Source of the DNA: a bacterium
GTDB taxonomy: Bacteria; Bdellovibrionota; Bacteriovoracia; Bacteriovoracales; Bacteriovoracaceae
DNA length: 64,000 bases
Direction: 5' to 3'
Assembly: GCA_030425045.1 (NCBI GenBank)
Contig: JAUHVL010000007.1
Span: forward strand, 62,001-126,000
This document shows, one piece after another, positions 8,840 to 17,987 of the stretch (position 1 is its first letter; every line of letters begins with the position of its first letter). A program made the position numbers and the translations under genes. A model generated the notes under the pieces. It was given only the letters and a program-made list of their open reading frames with translations, ran no database searches and was not told the DNA's origin.

Positions 8840-10000
8840 ATGAAATTATTAGGAACTTTATTATTAATTTTATTAAATATGAATATTCAAGCTCACTCTG
8901 CTCAGGCTGCGACATGGGTAGAAGGGTTTGATCCAGAGACTCCAAGTATTACAGGTGGGTGGAGTTCTCAATTTAACGAACTGGAAAGATCTCTTCAGGA
9001 CAACAACGATGAAAGTTATGTTTTTCTTATCTCGTTTGCTCCTGAGAAGACTGTTAGTTACGCCAACGGTACGAGCCTGCGAGATAGTTTGATCGCGCTT
9101 CGGGGGGAAGAGAATGGTTCAGTTGGGCACACGTTAGTGGCCTGGCGCTGTAGTGACGGTACAGATGTTCAGTATCGTGGTCTTAGTGGAATGTCAGGAG
9201 AGATCTCGTTGCAAGCCCCAGAATTGAGGAGCAAAGGTTTTGGTCTTTTGGGAGCTCTCGCTGTTTTCACTGATGGGCATTTACAAGATGCTCATTCATC
9301 TGCTCTCCAGTACAAGTATGAAATGGTACAGAAGGGGAAGTTTAAAATGAAGTGGATCGGTATGAAAGTATCCGATTCTCAATGTCGTAAGGTCAGACTT
9401 TTTAGAAATGAGTTTTATCAGAGGGGAGCTCATAAGAATTTTGGTTTTACACTTGAGCCATCTCGTTTTGAGGGAGCAGGTTGTTCTTCTTACGCCAGAC
9501 AGCTTCTTTATGAAGCTGGCGTGATGGAGCAAACAGCACCAAATTGGACTAGAGAATTAAGAGTTCCTTATAAGCTTATAGCGAACCCAACGGGTGAGTC
9601 TTTACCAAGAAATACGGAATTTAGATTCGATATCAATACACTTTCAAGCGAAAAAATTGAAGATAAGCACCTTCTTTTTAGAAGCTGGAGATTTAACCAA
9701 CCAGGTATTGATATGACTTTTGCTGATACAGAATTAATTTACTACACAGTTCTAGAAGCAGAAAGACAGATAAAAAAATATAATCGAAAGAGTTTTCCTA
9801 GAAGTATCAACACTCGTTACAGAAAAGAAAGACAAACTGGTAGTGGTGAAAGCAAAACCGTTGACATAGATAAAGACCTAGATTCAAAAACAAAAGCGAT
9901 CTATCAGTCACTTATGAGTAACGGCTTAGACAATATTAACTTTGAAGTATCTAAAATTAATGGCGTCACGGGTTTAATTCTTGATCGTCCATTAAACTAA
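8840..10000 (+). CDS. Secreted protein, possible permuted papain/NlpC-like hydrolase
   Basis: 386 residues with a signal peptide (cleavage near AQAA). A His motif (VGHTLVAW, about residues 93-100) precedes a Cys motif (GAGCSSYARQLL, about residues 212-223). His-before-Cys order, with the Cys at a helix start, is the arrangement of circularly permuted papain-fold enzymes (LRAT/YiiX type). This is inferred from two short motifs only. The rest shows no known domain. It is a single gene ended by a strong terminator. Confidence 0.75.
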   Translation: MKLLGTLLLILLNMNIQAHSAQAATWVEGFDPETPSITGGWSSQFNELERSLQDNNDESYVFLISFAPEKTVSYANGTSLRDSLIALRGEENGSVGHTLVAWRCSDGTDVQYRGLSGMSGEISLQAPELRSKGFGLLGALAVFTDGHLQDAHSSALQYKYEMVQKGKFKMKWIGMKVSDSQCRKVRLFRNEFYQRGAHKNFGFTLEPSRFEGAGCSSYARQLLYEAGVMEQTAPNWTRELRVPYKLIANPTGESLPRNTEFRFDINTLSSEKIEDKHLLFRSWRFNQPGIDMTFADTELIYYTVLEAERQIKKYNRKSFPRSINTRYRKERQTGSGESKTVDIDKDLDSKTKAIYQSLMSNGLDNINFEVSKINGVTGLILDRPLN

Positions 10001-10023
10001 TAATTGTAAACAAATCCATTGAA

Positions 10024-10049
10024 AAGGCCCCATTTGGGGCTTTTTTTTT
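10024..10049 (+). terminator. Rho-independent terminator
   Basis: AAGGCCCC-ATTT-GGGGCTTT hairpin followed by a run of nine T. It ends the transcript of the gene at 8840-10000. Confidence 0.9.
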
Positions 10050-10136
10050 GACACCACTCCTTGTAATTTTTTTAAAAAACCCCATCACCATCTCAATTTA
10101 TGATTTATTGTCACGACAACAACGATGAGACATTAA

Positions 10137-10802
10137 ATGAAATTGATAGCAAGCTTTCTCTTAGTTTTAAGTATTCAGATAAATGCCGGGCCAGGGCATA
10201 ACCATGAACTCCCAAGTGAAGAGCATCTTCGTGCTCATCAAACGGATGCTTCAAGACCTCATAGTCTTCAAAAACAAATTAAAGGTATCACCGGAAACCT
10301 TCTTTATCCTATTGAAGGAGAATGTCGTCCTTGTGGTACCTATAAGATGAGAAGTAAATACTTTCACCCCGGTCAAGATCTTTGTACTGATAAAAAAGGT
10401 GTCCCCTCTCGTGCTATTTACACAGGTATTGCTGTCGAAGTGACGGATCACTGTACAGATAATTTTTGGGAAGGAAAAAGCTGGAAAAATAAATCGATGA
10501 ATTGTAAAAACTCACGAGGTTTTGGCAATCGCATAATGCTCATGCATAAGACCGGAAGCCAGATTTGGTATAGCGGTTATCACCACCTGGGTGATGTTTA
10601 TATCAAAAAGGGTGATATCGTACTTGCCGGTGAAGAAATCGGAACTGTTGGTAGCACGGGAGTTTCATTTAATTATCACCTTCATTTTGAAATTATCAAC
10701 GGTGAAAACCCCGGTGCTTATTCTCACGTAAGAAATGATCCCATTAAATATTATAAAAGTAATCGCATGTGCGGAGAATATTATTATTCAAGAGCTAATT
10801 AA
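10137..10802 (+). CDS. M23 (LytM-type) peptidoglycan endopeptidase, secreted
   Basis: 221 residues with a signal peptide. The M23 zinc site is visible: H-x3-D as HPGQD (about residues 80-84) and HLHFEI (about residues 180-185), with VGSTGVSFNYH leading into it. It is therefore a probable Zn-dependent cell-wall endopeptidase acting in the periplasm or outside. Several Cys (EGECRPCGTY, LCTD, DHCTD) suggest disulfides. It is the first gene of an apparent operon with a Cys-repeat protein and an L,D-transpeptidase-type enzyme (10137-12433), a set consistent with peptidoglycan remodelling, possibly of self or of prey. Confidence 0.88.
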   Translation: MKLIASFLLVLSIQINAGPGHNHELPSEEHLRAHQTDASRPHSLQKQIKGITGNLLYPIEGECRPCGTYKMRSKYFHPGQDLCTDKKGVPSRAIYTGIAVEVTDHCTDNFWEGKSWKNKSMNCKNSRGFGNRIMLMHKTGSQIWYSGYHHLGDVYIKKGDIVLAGEEIGTVGSTGVSFNYHLHFEIINGENPGAYSHVRNDPIKYYKSNRMCGEYYYSRAN

Positions 10803-10814
10803 TAAGGAGAAAAG

Positions 10815-11657
10815 ATGAAAACATTATTAACCCTAATGATGGTAATGTTAATGACGTCAACATTGGCGCAAGGTGAACACAGAACGACAATCAATAGTCT
10901 CATTATGAAAGCAGATAATATAATTTATCTACTTGATGACAATTCTCATATGTTGAGAGGTCGTCGTAATGCTGAAAAAAGAGCTGAAATTGATAAAGTT
11001 TTAGAAGAGGCGATGAAAAATATCGAAGGTATTATTTTTCAATCTTCACATGCTGTGACTTTACCAGCTTCATTCTTTGAGACGGTAAGAGGTATGTGTA
11101 GAAGTACGGGAACGTGGTCTGGAGATAGAGCATGTTATGTTAATGGTCTGCAAAGTGAAACAAACTTAAAAGTTCAAATTATTATGGCCTGTAATAGTAT
11201 TTCTTCAAATTCTGGATCATCAAATTGTTTTCACAAAGCTCTCGGAATGGCTGCCAATAATGCTAATATTTACGATATTATGTATAACTCTTGTCGTAGC
11301 ACTGGAACGTGGTCAGGCGATAGAGCTTGTTATAATAAAGCTGTTGAAAACGCAGGTGGCTTTAGAAACTTAGATGTTTTAAAAGGTGCTTGTGATTCTA
11401 TTTCTTCAGACTCTGGATCTTCAAACTGTTTTCATAAAGGTTTAGGAATGTTGAAGGCTAATCCTGAAATGTCGATGAGACCAGTTATTAAAAATGTATG
11501 CCGAAGTACGGGAACGTGGTCTGGAGATAGAGCATGTTATATGAATGGTCTTGAGCCATTAAGAAATGAAGATGTTGAAATTCGTTTAATGCTAAATTCA
11601 TGTACATCAATTTCAAGTACATCAGGTTCAGCGAATTGTTTTCATAAAGCATTATAA
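10815..11657 (+). CDS. Secreted protein with six alternating Cys-pair repeats
   Basis: 280 residues with a signal peptide, then a helical region (residues 20-90) and six modules of about 40 residues in strict A-B-A-B-A-B order. Module A is CRSTGTWSGDRACY; module B is C-N/D/T-SISS-x-SGS-x-NCFHK. Each module has two Cys, so one disulfide per module is likely. The protein ends right after the last B module. Its ATG follows AAGGAG, and its stop overlaps the next ATG (TAATG). Function unknown; the Ser/Thr/Gly loops and repeat form suggest a binding or structural surface protein. Confidence 0.85.
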   Translation: MKTLLTLMMVMLMTSTLAQGEHRTTINSLIMKADNIIYLLDDNSHMLRGRRNAEKRAEIDKVLEEAMKNIEGIIFQSSHAVTLPASFFETVRGMCRSTGTWSGDRACYVNGLQSETNLKVQIIMACNSISSNSGSSNCFHKALGMAANNANIYDIMYNSCRSTGTWSGDRACYNKAVENAGGFRNLDVLKGACDSISSDSGSSNCFHKGLGMLKANPEMSMRPVIKNVCRSTGTWSGDRACYMNGLEPLRNEDVEIRLMLNSCTSISSTSGSANCFHKAL

Positions 11658-12433
11658 TGATAAAACTGATACTGTTTACACTTTTTATTTTCAACTCCAA
11701 CGCATCGGTGTTGGAGTTGAAAGAAAAATACTTGGCCATGGGTGGAAACCCTAAGGCCTTTGAGCATTTAAAATGTGTCTTTAAAAACAGTATGGGCAAA
11801 AGTTTTGATACCAAAAGAATTGTAAAAAACGATTTACTTATTCCTCGATGTAACGAGCTCGAAGGAAATTCAAATAGTATCAGTGTTAATAAATCAAATG
11901 TTGCTGTGATTGTAGACTACACGAAAAAGGGTAGTGAGAAGAGAATGTTTATTCTCGATGGATATCATGGCATCGTAAGTTCTCATTATGTAAGCCACGG
12001 TAGTTTTCAAGCTGATATTTTTAACAAAAAATTAAGACCGATGAAAAATAGCCTCGATTGGGCTAAGTATTTTAGTAATGAAGAAGGGTCAAAAGCTTCG
12101 GCCACGGGTCTTTATATTACAGGCAAGTCATATCAAGGGCATTGGAAAGGTCCAAAAGGCGACAAGTTTTCCATGGTATTACATGGAGTAGAGCCTCAGG
12201 TTAATGATATGGCCTGTGAACGGACTATTGTTATGCATGGAAATGAGGATATTCGCGAAAGTGGTTACAGAAAAGGTGCCCGTCAAATGAGTAATGGTTG
12301 TTTTATGGTGGACTATAAGCTCGTTAATAAGATGGTGAGAAGACTTCAGGGTTCGGCCAATGCTGGTGGTTCTGTATTTTTTGTTTATGGCCCTCGTGAG
12401 GCGGCCATGGATGCTTCTGCCTACTGCCAATAG
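11657..12433 (+). CDS. Murein L,D-transpeptidase catalytic-domain family protein
   Basis: 258 residues with a signal peptide. The catalytic region has IVMHGNEDIR (His, about residues 190-199) and MSNGCFMVDY (the S-x-G-C nucleophile, about residues 213-222), the arrangement of the YkuD-related murein L,D-transpeptidase-like family (as in PF13645 proteins). Expected to cut or form L,D bonds in peptidoglycan. It is translationally coupled to the Cys-repeat gene. I infer it works together with the M23 peptidase two genes upstream. Confidence 0.82.
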   Translation: MIKLILFTLFIFNSNASVLELKEKYLAMGGNPKAFEHLKCVFKNSMGKSFDTKRIVKNDLLIPRCNELEGNSNSISVNKSNVAVIVDYTKKGSEKRMFILDGYHGIVSSHYVSHGSFQADIFNKKLRPMKNSLDWAKYFSNEEGSKASATGLYITGKSYQGHWKGPKGDKFSMVLHGVEPQVNDMACERTIVMHGNEDIRESGYRKGARQMSNGCFMVDYKLVNKMVRRLQGSANAGGSVFFVYGPREAAMDASAYCQ

Positions 12434-12464
12434 AAAGCTCGTTTAAGCGCTATAATGACCTTAT

Positions 12465-13046
12465 ATGAGGTTATTTTTCCCACTTCTTTTACTCTTATCT
12501 TGCTTTTCATCTTATGGTGATAACGACTTGTATCCCTATGTGGGAATGCCATTAATTTGCCGTTTTGATGACGGACGTTTTGAAGGAACGATTTCAGCAC
12601 TCACACCTCAGCCCATATCGACAAACCACTCTTATACTTTTCAAACCTCTCATGTGATTAGACTTGATCATCGCATCAGGTTGAGAAGAATTGCTCAAAG
12701 TGATTCTGCTCGTCAGATTAAAAACTTTGATCGCAACTTTGTCAGAGAAAATTGTCAGTCTGCCAGAAGAGATACGGGGCTTATCATTCGCCTTTTTGGT
12801 CGAGGTGGTTTTAGTGAAGGGGACTCCGTTGACTGCGATGGCATTCGCTCAGTGATAGAAGAGTTGCGGATGAATGATGTGTTACTTTTAGAAGATGAGT
12901 ATCTTTTTCACCAAGAGCAATGTTCTAAGCTTGAAGATATCGAACAAGAAGATCCTAGTATCGATAATGGTCCACGAGAGACAAGTCCTGATAGAGAAGA
13001 AGTAGGAACTGGTAATCGTAATTCTAGTGGAAGTTTAGCTCAATAG
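12465..13046 (+). CDS. Small secreted protein, unknown function
   Basis: 193 residues with a signal peptide (ends near SSYG). The early part contains a GMPLICRFDDGRFEGTI strand pattern somewhat like the SH3-like modules of the protein at 8072. Four Cys after the signal region could form disulfides. The C-terminal 35 residues are acidic/Ser-rich and probably unfolded. A -10-like TATAAT precedes the start. It is ended by a clear terminator. Confidence 0.7.
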   Translation: MRLFFPLLLLLSCFSSYGDNDLYPYVGMPLICRFDDGRFEGTISALTPQPISTNHSYTFQTSHVIRLDHRIRLRRIAQSDSARQIKNFDRNFVRENCQSARRDTGLIIRLFGRGGFSEGDSVDCDGIRSVIEELRMNDVLLLEDEYLFHQEQCSKLEDIEQEDPSIDNGPRETSPDREEVGTGNRNSSGSLAQ

Positions 13047-13053
13047 AAAAAAT

Positions 13054-13077
13054 AAAGGCCCTCGGGAAAGGGCCTTT
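13054..13077 (+). terminator. Terminator hairpin
   Basis: Perfect 9-bp stem AAAGGCCCT/AGGGCCTTT with a 6-base loop, 8 bases after the stop of the 12465-13046 gene. Confidence 0.8.
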
Positions 13078-13271
13078 AAAAACAACACAAATGGGACTAT
13101 TAACGTTGAGCCTTCGCTCTCCGTTGAGCAAGTTTTACCATGAGTTCTGATTAAATTGATGGTTTTGAATTAAGTACAGTGTCGAAACTGTTCTCAATCA
13201 GGTGAACAGCTTCTTTTTACAAAAGGCCTCTAGAAAGGCTATACTGGCAAAATAAGAATAGAGGAGAGAAA

Positions 13272-13547
13272 ATGAGCGGTAAAATAGAGGCCAGTCATAT
13301 CTTGGTTGATCACATGCATGAAGTCGATGATTTACAAAAGAAATTAGATGAAGGTGTGAGTTTTGAACAACTCGCGCAAGACTTTTCTAATTGTCCTTCT
13401 GGCAAACAAGGTGGCTCACTTGGTGCTTTTGGAAAAGGAATGATGGTTAAACCTTTTGAAGATGCAGCTTTTGCTCTTGAAGTTGGAGCCGTTTCTGGTC
13501 CCGTTAAAACTCAATTTGGTTTTCATCTCATTAAAAGAACGAAATAA
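13272..13547 (+). CDS. ppiC: Parvulin-type peptidyl-prolyl cis-trans isomerase (single domain)
   Basis: 91 residues covering one complete parvulin domain: EASHILVDHM at the N-terminus, FEQLAQDFSNCPSGKQGGSLG in the middle and TQFGFHLIKRT at the C-terminus. There is no signal peptide, so it is a cytoplasmic PpiC-like prolyl isomerase. Ribosome site gaggaga; TATACT-type -10 near 13240. Confidence 0.93.
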   Translation: MSGKIEASHILVDHMHEVDDLQKKLDEGVSFEQLAQDFSNCPSGKQGGSLGAFGKGMMVKPFEDAAFALEVGAVSGPVKTQFGFHLIKRTK

Positions 13548-13549
13548 TT

Positions 13550-14257
13550 TTAGCTTGCTATAAAGTGAGGTTTTGTTTTGGGAAGAAATTCAACTTGGTG
13601 TTGATAGCTTTCTAAACGACCTTCAAGAATTTCCTGAAACTCTGATCCATGTTGATCAATCATCGTTTTATAAAATCTTATAAGTCTTATCAGCTCCATT
13701 TTTTTTTCGTGTAGGTTTCGCGGTTTTGCAGAAAGAAGATTTTCAAGGATGGAGTCAATTTTTTCTTCTACGGCCGTAATTTGGGCCGGGATAACAGCAT
13801 CGAGATCTTCACATTGATAATAATCTAAAGGATTATAACATTGCGGATTCCCTTTTCCCCCATAGCGTAAACATTCTTTTGAATAGCCAAAGGTGTGATA
13901 AGAGTGTTCTTTGTCACGAATATGAATAGGAGTTTTTCCTATATAATCAACACCTGTTTTTTCGAGAACTGTATCTTCATCATAATTATAGAAGGCATGA
14001 ATAATATCAAAATCTTTAACAGAATAAACACCGATATCGCCAGGCTTAGGGGTTTTCACTTTACTGCACTGATGTTTAAGAACAGCTTTGAATTCACTCA
14101 CATCAACGGCCCTGATAATCGGATTGATTCCTGCTGCGTAAAGGGCAACACCAAAGCAATTAGGCCCTGCGTAAGCAAAGGTTTTACCTTTGAGAGAATC
14201 AATCTTTTCATTGGCAAAAGTGATACTGATTAAAATGGTGATGAGTTTTATGATCAT
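13550..14257 (-). CDS. Exported NlpC/P60- or CHAP-like candidate hydrolase
   Basis: 235 residues with a short signal peptide. GPNCFGVALYAAGI (Cys at the start of a helix, about residue 34), then KPGDIGVYSV and DIIHAFYNYDEDTVLEK (His about residue 91) give the Cys...PGD...His order of NlpC/P60-like cysteine peptidases. The remaining C-terminal half is helical and unlike known domains. The enzyme class is an inference from these motifs. The gene is convergent with ppiC (2-base gap). Confidence 0.72.
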   Translation of the reverse strand: MIIKLITILISITFANEKIDSLKGKTFAYAGPNCFGVALYAAGINPIIRAVDVSEFKAVLKHQCSKVKTPKPGDIGVYSVKDFDIIHAFYNYDEDTVLEKTGVDYIGKTPIHIRDKEHSYHTFGYSKECLRYGGKGNPQCYNPLDYYQCEDLDAVIPAQITAVEEKIDSILENLLSAKPRNLHEKKMELIRLIRFYKTMIDQHGSEFQEILEGRLESYQHQVEFLPKTKPHFIAS

Positions 14258-14442
14258 TAAGTTGTTATCGGCTCTTTTTTTAAACTTCTAAAATTAGTGC
14301 CAAAAAGAGTTGGCATATTTTTGAGAGACGATTTTTATAAGTTATTAAAATAATAATGAGGCTACTTAAATTTAGGTATATATAAGATAAGAGGCTAAGA
14401 TAACTCTACTTAATTAATTTAATTTAATCTTTTGGAGTATCT

Positions 14443-15039
14443 ATGGGTTTCTTCCGTTTAAGCCTTATGTCTGTCTTGTTCTTTTTAATGGGTGCTGTTT
14501 CAGTAGCTGCTAATGAATGTGAATCCTTAAGGTTGTGTCGGGCCTCATGGTGTGGTGAAGAAGCTTATAATCGATGTATGTCCGGTGAAAGTATGAGCTC
14601 TATTACAGGAGTAGGAGATGATGAATCTTCAAGTGATAGAGAGCAAGAGTGTGGACATTTAAGAGTATGCCGTGCTTCTTGGTGTGGTGAAGAATCTTAT
14701 AGTCGCTGTATGAATGGCGAAAGCCTCCAGTCCATTACAGGGTTTAACTTAAATGATGAATCATCTCAAAACGCAGCAGAAGAATGTGGTTATTTAAGAG
14801 TCTGTCGTGCCAGCTTTTGTGGTGAGGAGGCTTATGCTGCCTGTATTGCTCAACATGCTGTTAATAGTATAAATCGTAGTCCTTGTGAGGGAGGAACCCT
14901 TAGTGGGCGTCGTATGCAGTGTCCTGAAGGTAACTATATCAGGGAGAATCGAGCAGAAGAAATTGGCCGTTTCGTACAACGTGATGAAGCTGCTCCTGTT
15001 AATAATGTCGGGAGATTTCGAGCAGTTACGAACGAATAA
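14443..15039 (+). CDS. Secreted protein with three 4-Cys repeats
   Basis: 198 residues with a signal peptide. Three tandem modules share the exact spacing C-x5-C-x4-C-x7-C: CESLRLCRASWCGEEAYNRC, CGHLRVCRASWCGEESYSRC and CGYLRVCRASFCGEEAYAAC, separated by Ser-rich linkers (GESMSSITG). Two disulfides per module are likely. The tail has a further Cys pair and a short charged end. Family not recognised. Preceded by GGAG at good distance. Confidence 0.83.
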   Translation: MGFFRLSLMSVLFFLMGAVSVAANECESLRLCRASWCGEEAYNRCMSGESMSSITGVGDDESSSDREQECGHLRVCRASWCGEESYSRCMNGESLQSITGFNLNDESSQNAAEECGYLRVCRASFCGEEAYAACIAQHAVNSINRSPCEGGTLSGRRMQCPEGNYIRENRAEEIGRFVQRDEAAPVNNVGRFRAVTNE

Positions 15040-15135
15040 GAATTTGTCTAATACTTTTACATAGACTGTAATTTCGATTGCATCTCAACAACCCATTTCG
15101 TTTTTTTGTTAATCTCTTAAAAACGGGATGGAATA

Positions 15136-15540
15136 ATGAAAAAACAATTTATCTGTATGATGATTCTTTTGGGATCATTGAGCTTTCAAACGAGCGCGAA
15201 TACTCTACCTTTTTGTCACGATACAATGAGCTGTGTAGAGCATTACTTTTACCAACAGGTTAGTTGGGTTAAAAACATCTTTTCTAAAAAAGAAAGAAAG
15301 GCGGATAACTTTTTAGTGTCTGGCTCGGTTACTTTTGTAGAGGATAAAAAAGTCATTATTGAAGGTGACATAATTGATGACGATCGAGACTTTGCCAAAA
15401 GTAAAACGGGCTTTATCGCTCTCATTCCAGAAAACTTAGATGATCAAGTTAAGAACTGTGAAGATGCCGAAATAGTTTTAAAAAAATCATCAACTTCAAG
15501 TCTATTCGTCAAAGATTTTATTTGTCACGATGACTTCTAA
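15136..15540 (+). CDS. Small secreted protein, unknown function
   Basis: 134 residues with a signal peptide (ends near TSAN) and four Cys (CHDTMSC near the N-terminus, NCED and FICHDDF near the C-terminus). The start at 15136 has GGGATGG upstream and gives the clear signal peptide. An overlapping frame starting at 15078 lacks this and is not used. No domain recognised. Confidence 0.68.
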   Translation: MKKQFICMMILLGSLSFQTSANTLPFCHDTMSCVEHYFYQQVSWVKNIFSKKERKADNFLVSGSVTFVEDKKVIIEGDIIDDDRDFAKSKTGFIALIPENLDDQVKNCEDAEIVLKKSSTSSLFVKDFICHDDF

Positions 15541-15656
15541 GTAAAGCCTCATTTTCATGGCGGATCATTTCTTAATACTTCGTTCTAACTAGTCGAATTT
15601 AAGGGATAAGTGAGTTAAATATTGAGGCGGAAATTCTTCTCCCTGATACTAGTCTT

Positions 15657-16673
15657 ATGAAAAAGTTAAAGTATCAAATGCTACGCCTGTTACGACCTCT
15701 CGATGTTTATTCATTTAGAATGTTTTTCATTCCATTGTTGGTTGTTTTACTGTTAATAAATCTAGTATTTTTCAGCTTCTTAAATGGGCCAAGCCTCCAC
15801 TGGAAAGAGCTCGCCTTACTCGCGGGTATAAATTTTCTCTTACAACTTATTTTAATCCCTGTGATATTCAAAAGAGTTTTATATGTTATCGATGGAAAAT
15901 GGAGAGTCATGACATCACTTTCTGTCTTTCTCGTAAGTATGGTTTTTCCGCTCTTTTCACTTTTTATTTGCGTACTATGCCTTAAAGATACGGACTACAA
16001 AAAATTCTCTTCTCGAAGAATTCTTTGGCACCCGCTAGGATTAAGTTTATGCCTAGTTTTAATCTCCCTTATTAGCCTGGGGAGAGATTCCGCTATTGTA
16101 AAAATACAAATGGGTTCTACGGCCAATTATGTTTCAAATGTCTTAATTGATTTTGGAACAGTACTTTACTTCAAAAATAAAAAAGAGTCTCAGTGTATCG
16201 AAGCATTAAATACCAAGTGTGTCGTTGATTGGTATTTTAAAAGTGAGTCTCGTTCAACCAACACCGGTATTATTCTTGCCACAGCAGTTGATGCTCTTGT
16301 TTTATTTAAAATCAAAAAAGAAATGAAAAAACATACACAAAATAAAAAAGCTCTCAGTAAGAAAATAGCCTTAGAGCTTATCGATAATAATACTTATTAT
16401 TTAAAAGAAAATAACTGTCGTCGAATAGAGCCTTTCGCTCTTTCTAATCCTATAGATTTCATGACGGGGATGGGCTCGACTTATATTTTTCAAGCCTTTG
16501 ATGAGAAAGCATCAAAGCAGTTTAATCGCGCTGCTGGATCAAAGTTAGGTGAAATATTAGATTCGATACCAAGAGAGAGAAAAAGCGAAAATAAAAGGGA
16601 TATTGCGAGCCTGAAGACGAAATTAGAAAGTTTGAACGGCGGCGGTTGTCCACCACGGCCGTTCAAAAGCTAG
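15657..16673 (+). CDS. Membrane protein, unknown function
   Basis: 338 residues with about four to five membrane helices in the first 150 residues (MFFIPLLVVLLLINLVFF and following), then a soluble Lys-rich region with several Cys and a Cys-Pro-Pro near the end. It resembles nothing I recognise. It is convergent with the small gene at 16675 (1-base gap). Confidence 0.65.
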   Translation: MKKLKYQMLRLLRPLDVYSFRMFFIPLLVVLLLINLVFFSFLNGPSLHWKELALLAGINFLLQLILIPVIFKRVLYVIDGKWRVMTSLSVFLVSMVFPLFSLFICVLCLKDTDYKKFSSRRILWHPLGLSLCLVLISLISLGRDSAIVKIQMGSTANYVSNVLIDFGTVLYFKNKKESQCIEALNTKCVVDWYFKSESRSTNTGIILATAVDALVLFKIKKEMKKHTQNKKALSKKIALELIDNNTYYLKENNCRRIEPFALSNPIDFMTGMGSTYIFQAFDEKASKQFNRAAGSKLGEILDSIPRERKSENKRDIASLKTKLESLNGGGCPPRPFKS

Positions 16674-16674
16674 T

Positions 16675-17034
16675 TTATTTTTGGATAACAAAACCTTTAA
16701 TGTCAGATGGCATAATGATTCTATTGTCTACTTCTAAACTTTCTACGTTGTTCCAAACAAAGTTGTTTGGTTTGTTAGGCTTAAATTCTACGCGGTTTAC
16801 TTTATGAGCTGAATAAACTTCTCTAGCACCAACATAGTACTTAACTTTTCCAAGCCTAAGTTTCTTCTCAAGGTTAGGTCTTTTCACTCTAATATCTAAA
16901 CCTTGCTGACCAAAGCTATTAACATCAATATTATTATCGAGAAGGATTTGAGTAAGTCCCGCACCTGTTACTTCACCTGCATACAATGAAGCCGAAAATA
17001 AAGTGGTAACAAATAAGAGGATTAAATTTTTCAT
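16675..17034 (-). CDS. Small secreted partner of HTH regulator (pair 1)
   Basis: 119 residues with a signal peptide (ends near LYAG). The mature part of about 100 residues is basic and beta-rich, without Cys. Its ATG overlaps the stop of the upstream HTH-regulator gene by 4 bases (ATGA), so the two are co-translated. The same pairing and overlap recur at 37450-38618. Sequence similarity between the two small proteins is weak, but both have a signal peptide and a similar ending pattern of short beta strands (IIMPSDIKGF versus IILMDGTILDIGD). Role unknown. Confidence 0.72.
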   Translation of the reverse strand: MKNLILLFVTTLFSASLYAGEVTGAGLTQILLDNNIDVNSFGQQGLDIRVKRPNLEKKLRLGKVKYYVGAREVYSAHKVNRVEFKPNKPNNFVWNNVESLEVDNRIIMPSDIKGFVIQK

Positions 17035-17879
17035 TGTAAAGCTCCTTCGCTCAGCTCTGGTACTAAAGTATCACAAACCTGAACTGTAAAATAAGGGATA
17101 TCTCCCTCGTAAAAAGGCGATTGCATAACTTGATAAGTTTTTTGAACCGCTTCTTTTTGTATTTCTTTAATTTTTTGAATTCCTTCCTCGCTGATTGACT
17201 CTGAAAGCGAGTAGAACATATTCTTTTTCATCTCAATTTGAGATGGTTTGTAGTATTTCATTAATTCTGGAAGATGTTTCGCTGCAATTTTTACGTCTAG
17301 TGAGAAGTTTCCTTCTTTTGCGTAATAAGACTCATCTTTTGCTTCGATTAGCTCTAGCTCTAATAATTGCTCTATCTTTTGAAGACCAACTTTTCCGAAG
17401 ATTTCTTTGATCACTTCGTGAGAGATTCCCGTTCTATTTGAACAAAGTTTGTAAACAAAATAGGCCGTTGGCTCGCTGAGAACAGCACTTAATTGCTGAT
17501 CGTAGCTGGCATCGATACCTTCGTCTGCAAAGGCAGAGAAATTACTTTTTAAAAGATCACCAAGCTCACCATCGAACATGGTTAAAAGCTTACCTAGGCG
17601 CTTTTCTTTAGAAATAGAGCTCACAAGGTTTAGTACGGTATGAGGAGCAATACTTTTTTTGGTTTCTTGATTGATAAGACGACGGATCGTAGTCGCGGCC
17701 ACACCAGAACGCTTAGCAAGTCCGTTGATGCTAATATTAGGGTGGGTATCTAAGTAATCGCAGACCATTTCCTGCAATTGTTCTGTCACGCTCATTTGTT
17801 TCGTCCAAGAAAAACTTCGTGTATGTTCTGAAGCTACCTTGGTTATATACGACATATCCAGAGCAAGTGCTGCACTCAT
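17031..17879 (-). CDS. HTH regulator with long C-terminal domain, TIGR02147-like (pair 1)
   Basis: 282 residues from the ATG at 17879 (AAGG upstream); the frame is open to 17945. An N-terminal HTH (NISINGLAKRSGVAATTIRRL, about residues 52-72) is followed by a helical effector-like domain containing a second winged-helix-like segment (ISHEVIKEIFGKVGLQKIEQL). This fits the TIGR02147/DUF4423-type regulators common in Bdellovibrionota and Fibrobacteres, though the match is by layout. It is translationally coupled to a secreted small protein; see the paralogous pair at 37450-38618. Confidence 0.75.
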   Translation of the reverse strand: MSAALALDMSYITKVASEHTRSFSWTKQMSVTEQLQEMVCDYLDTHPNISINGLAKRSGVAATTIRRLINQETKKSIAPHTVLNLVSSISKEKRLGKLLTMFDGELGDLLKSNFSAFADEGIDASYDQQLSAVLSEPTAYFVYKLCSNRTGISHEVIKEIFGKVGLQKIEQLLELELIEAKDESYYAKEGNFSLDVKIAAKHLPELMKYYKPSQIEMKKNMFYSLSESISEEGIQKIKEIQKEAVQKTYQVMQSPFYEGDIPYFTVQVCDTLVPELSEGALQ

Positions 17880-17987
17880 GAAATTATTACCTTGTTTGTA
17901 AGAAATTATTAAAAATAGAGATGTCCCCGCCCATGGCGAGGACAAATTGATACCGAAAAGGGGATGCGTATTTTTCGGTGATCACCT

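Noticed and set aside
15078-15263. 61-residue frame overlapping the small secreted protein at 15136
   Set aside because: No ribosome site or signal; the 15136 frame has both.
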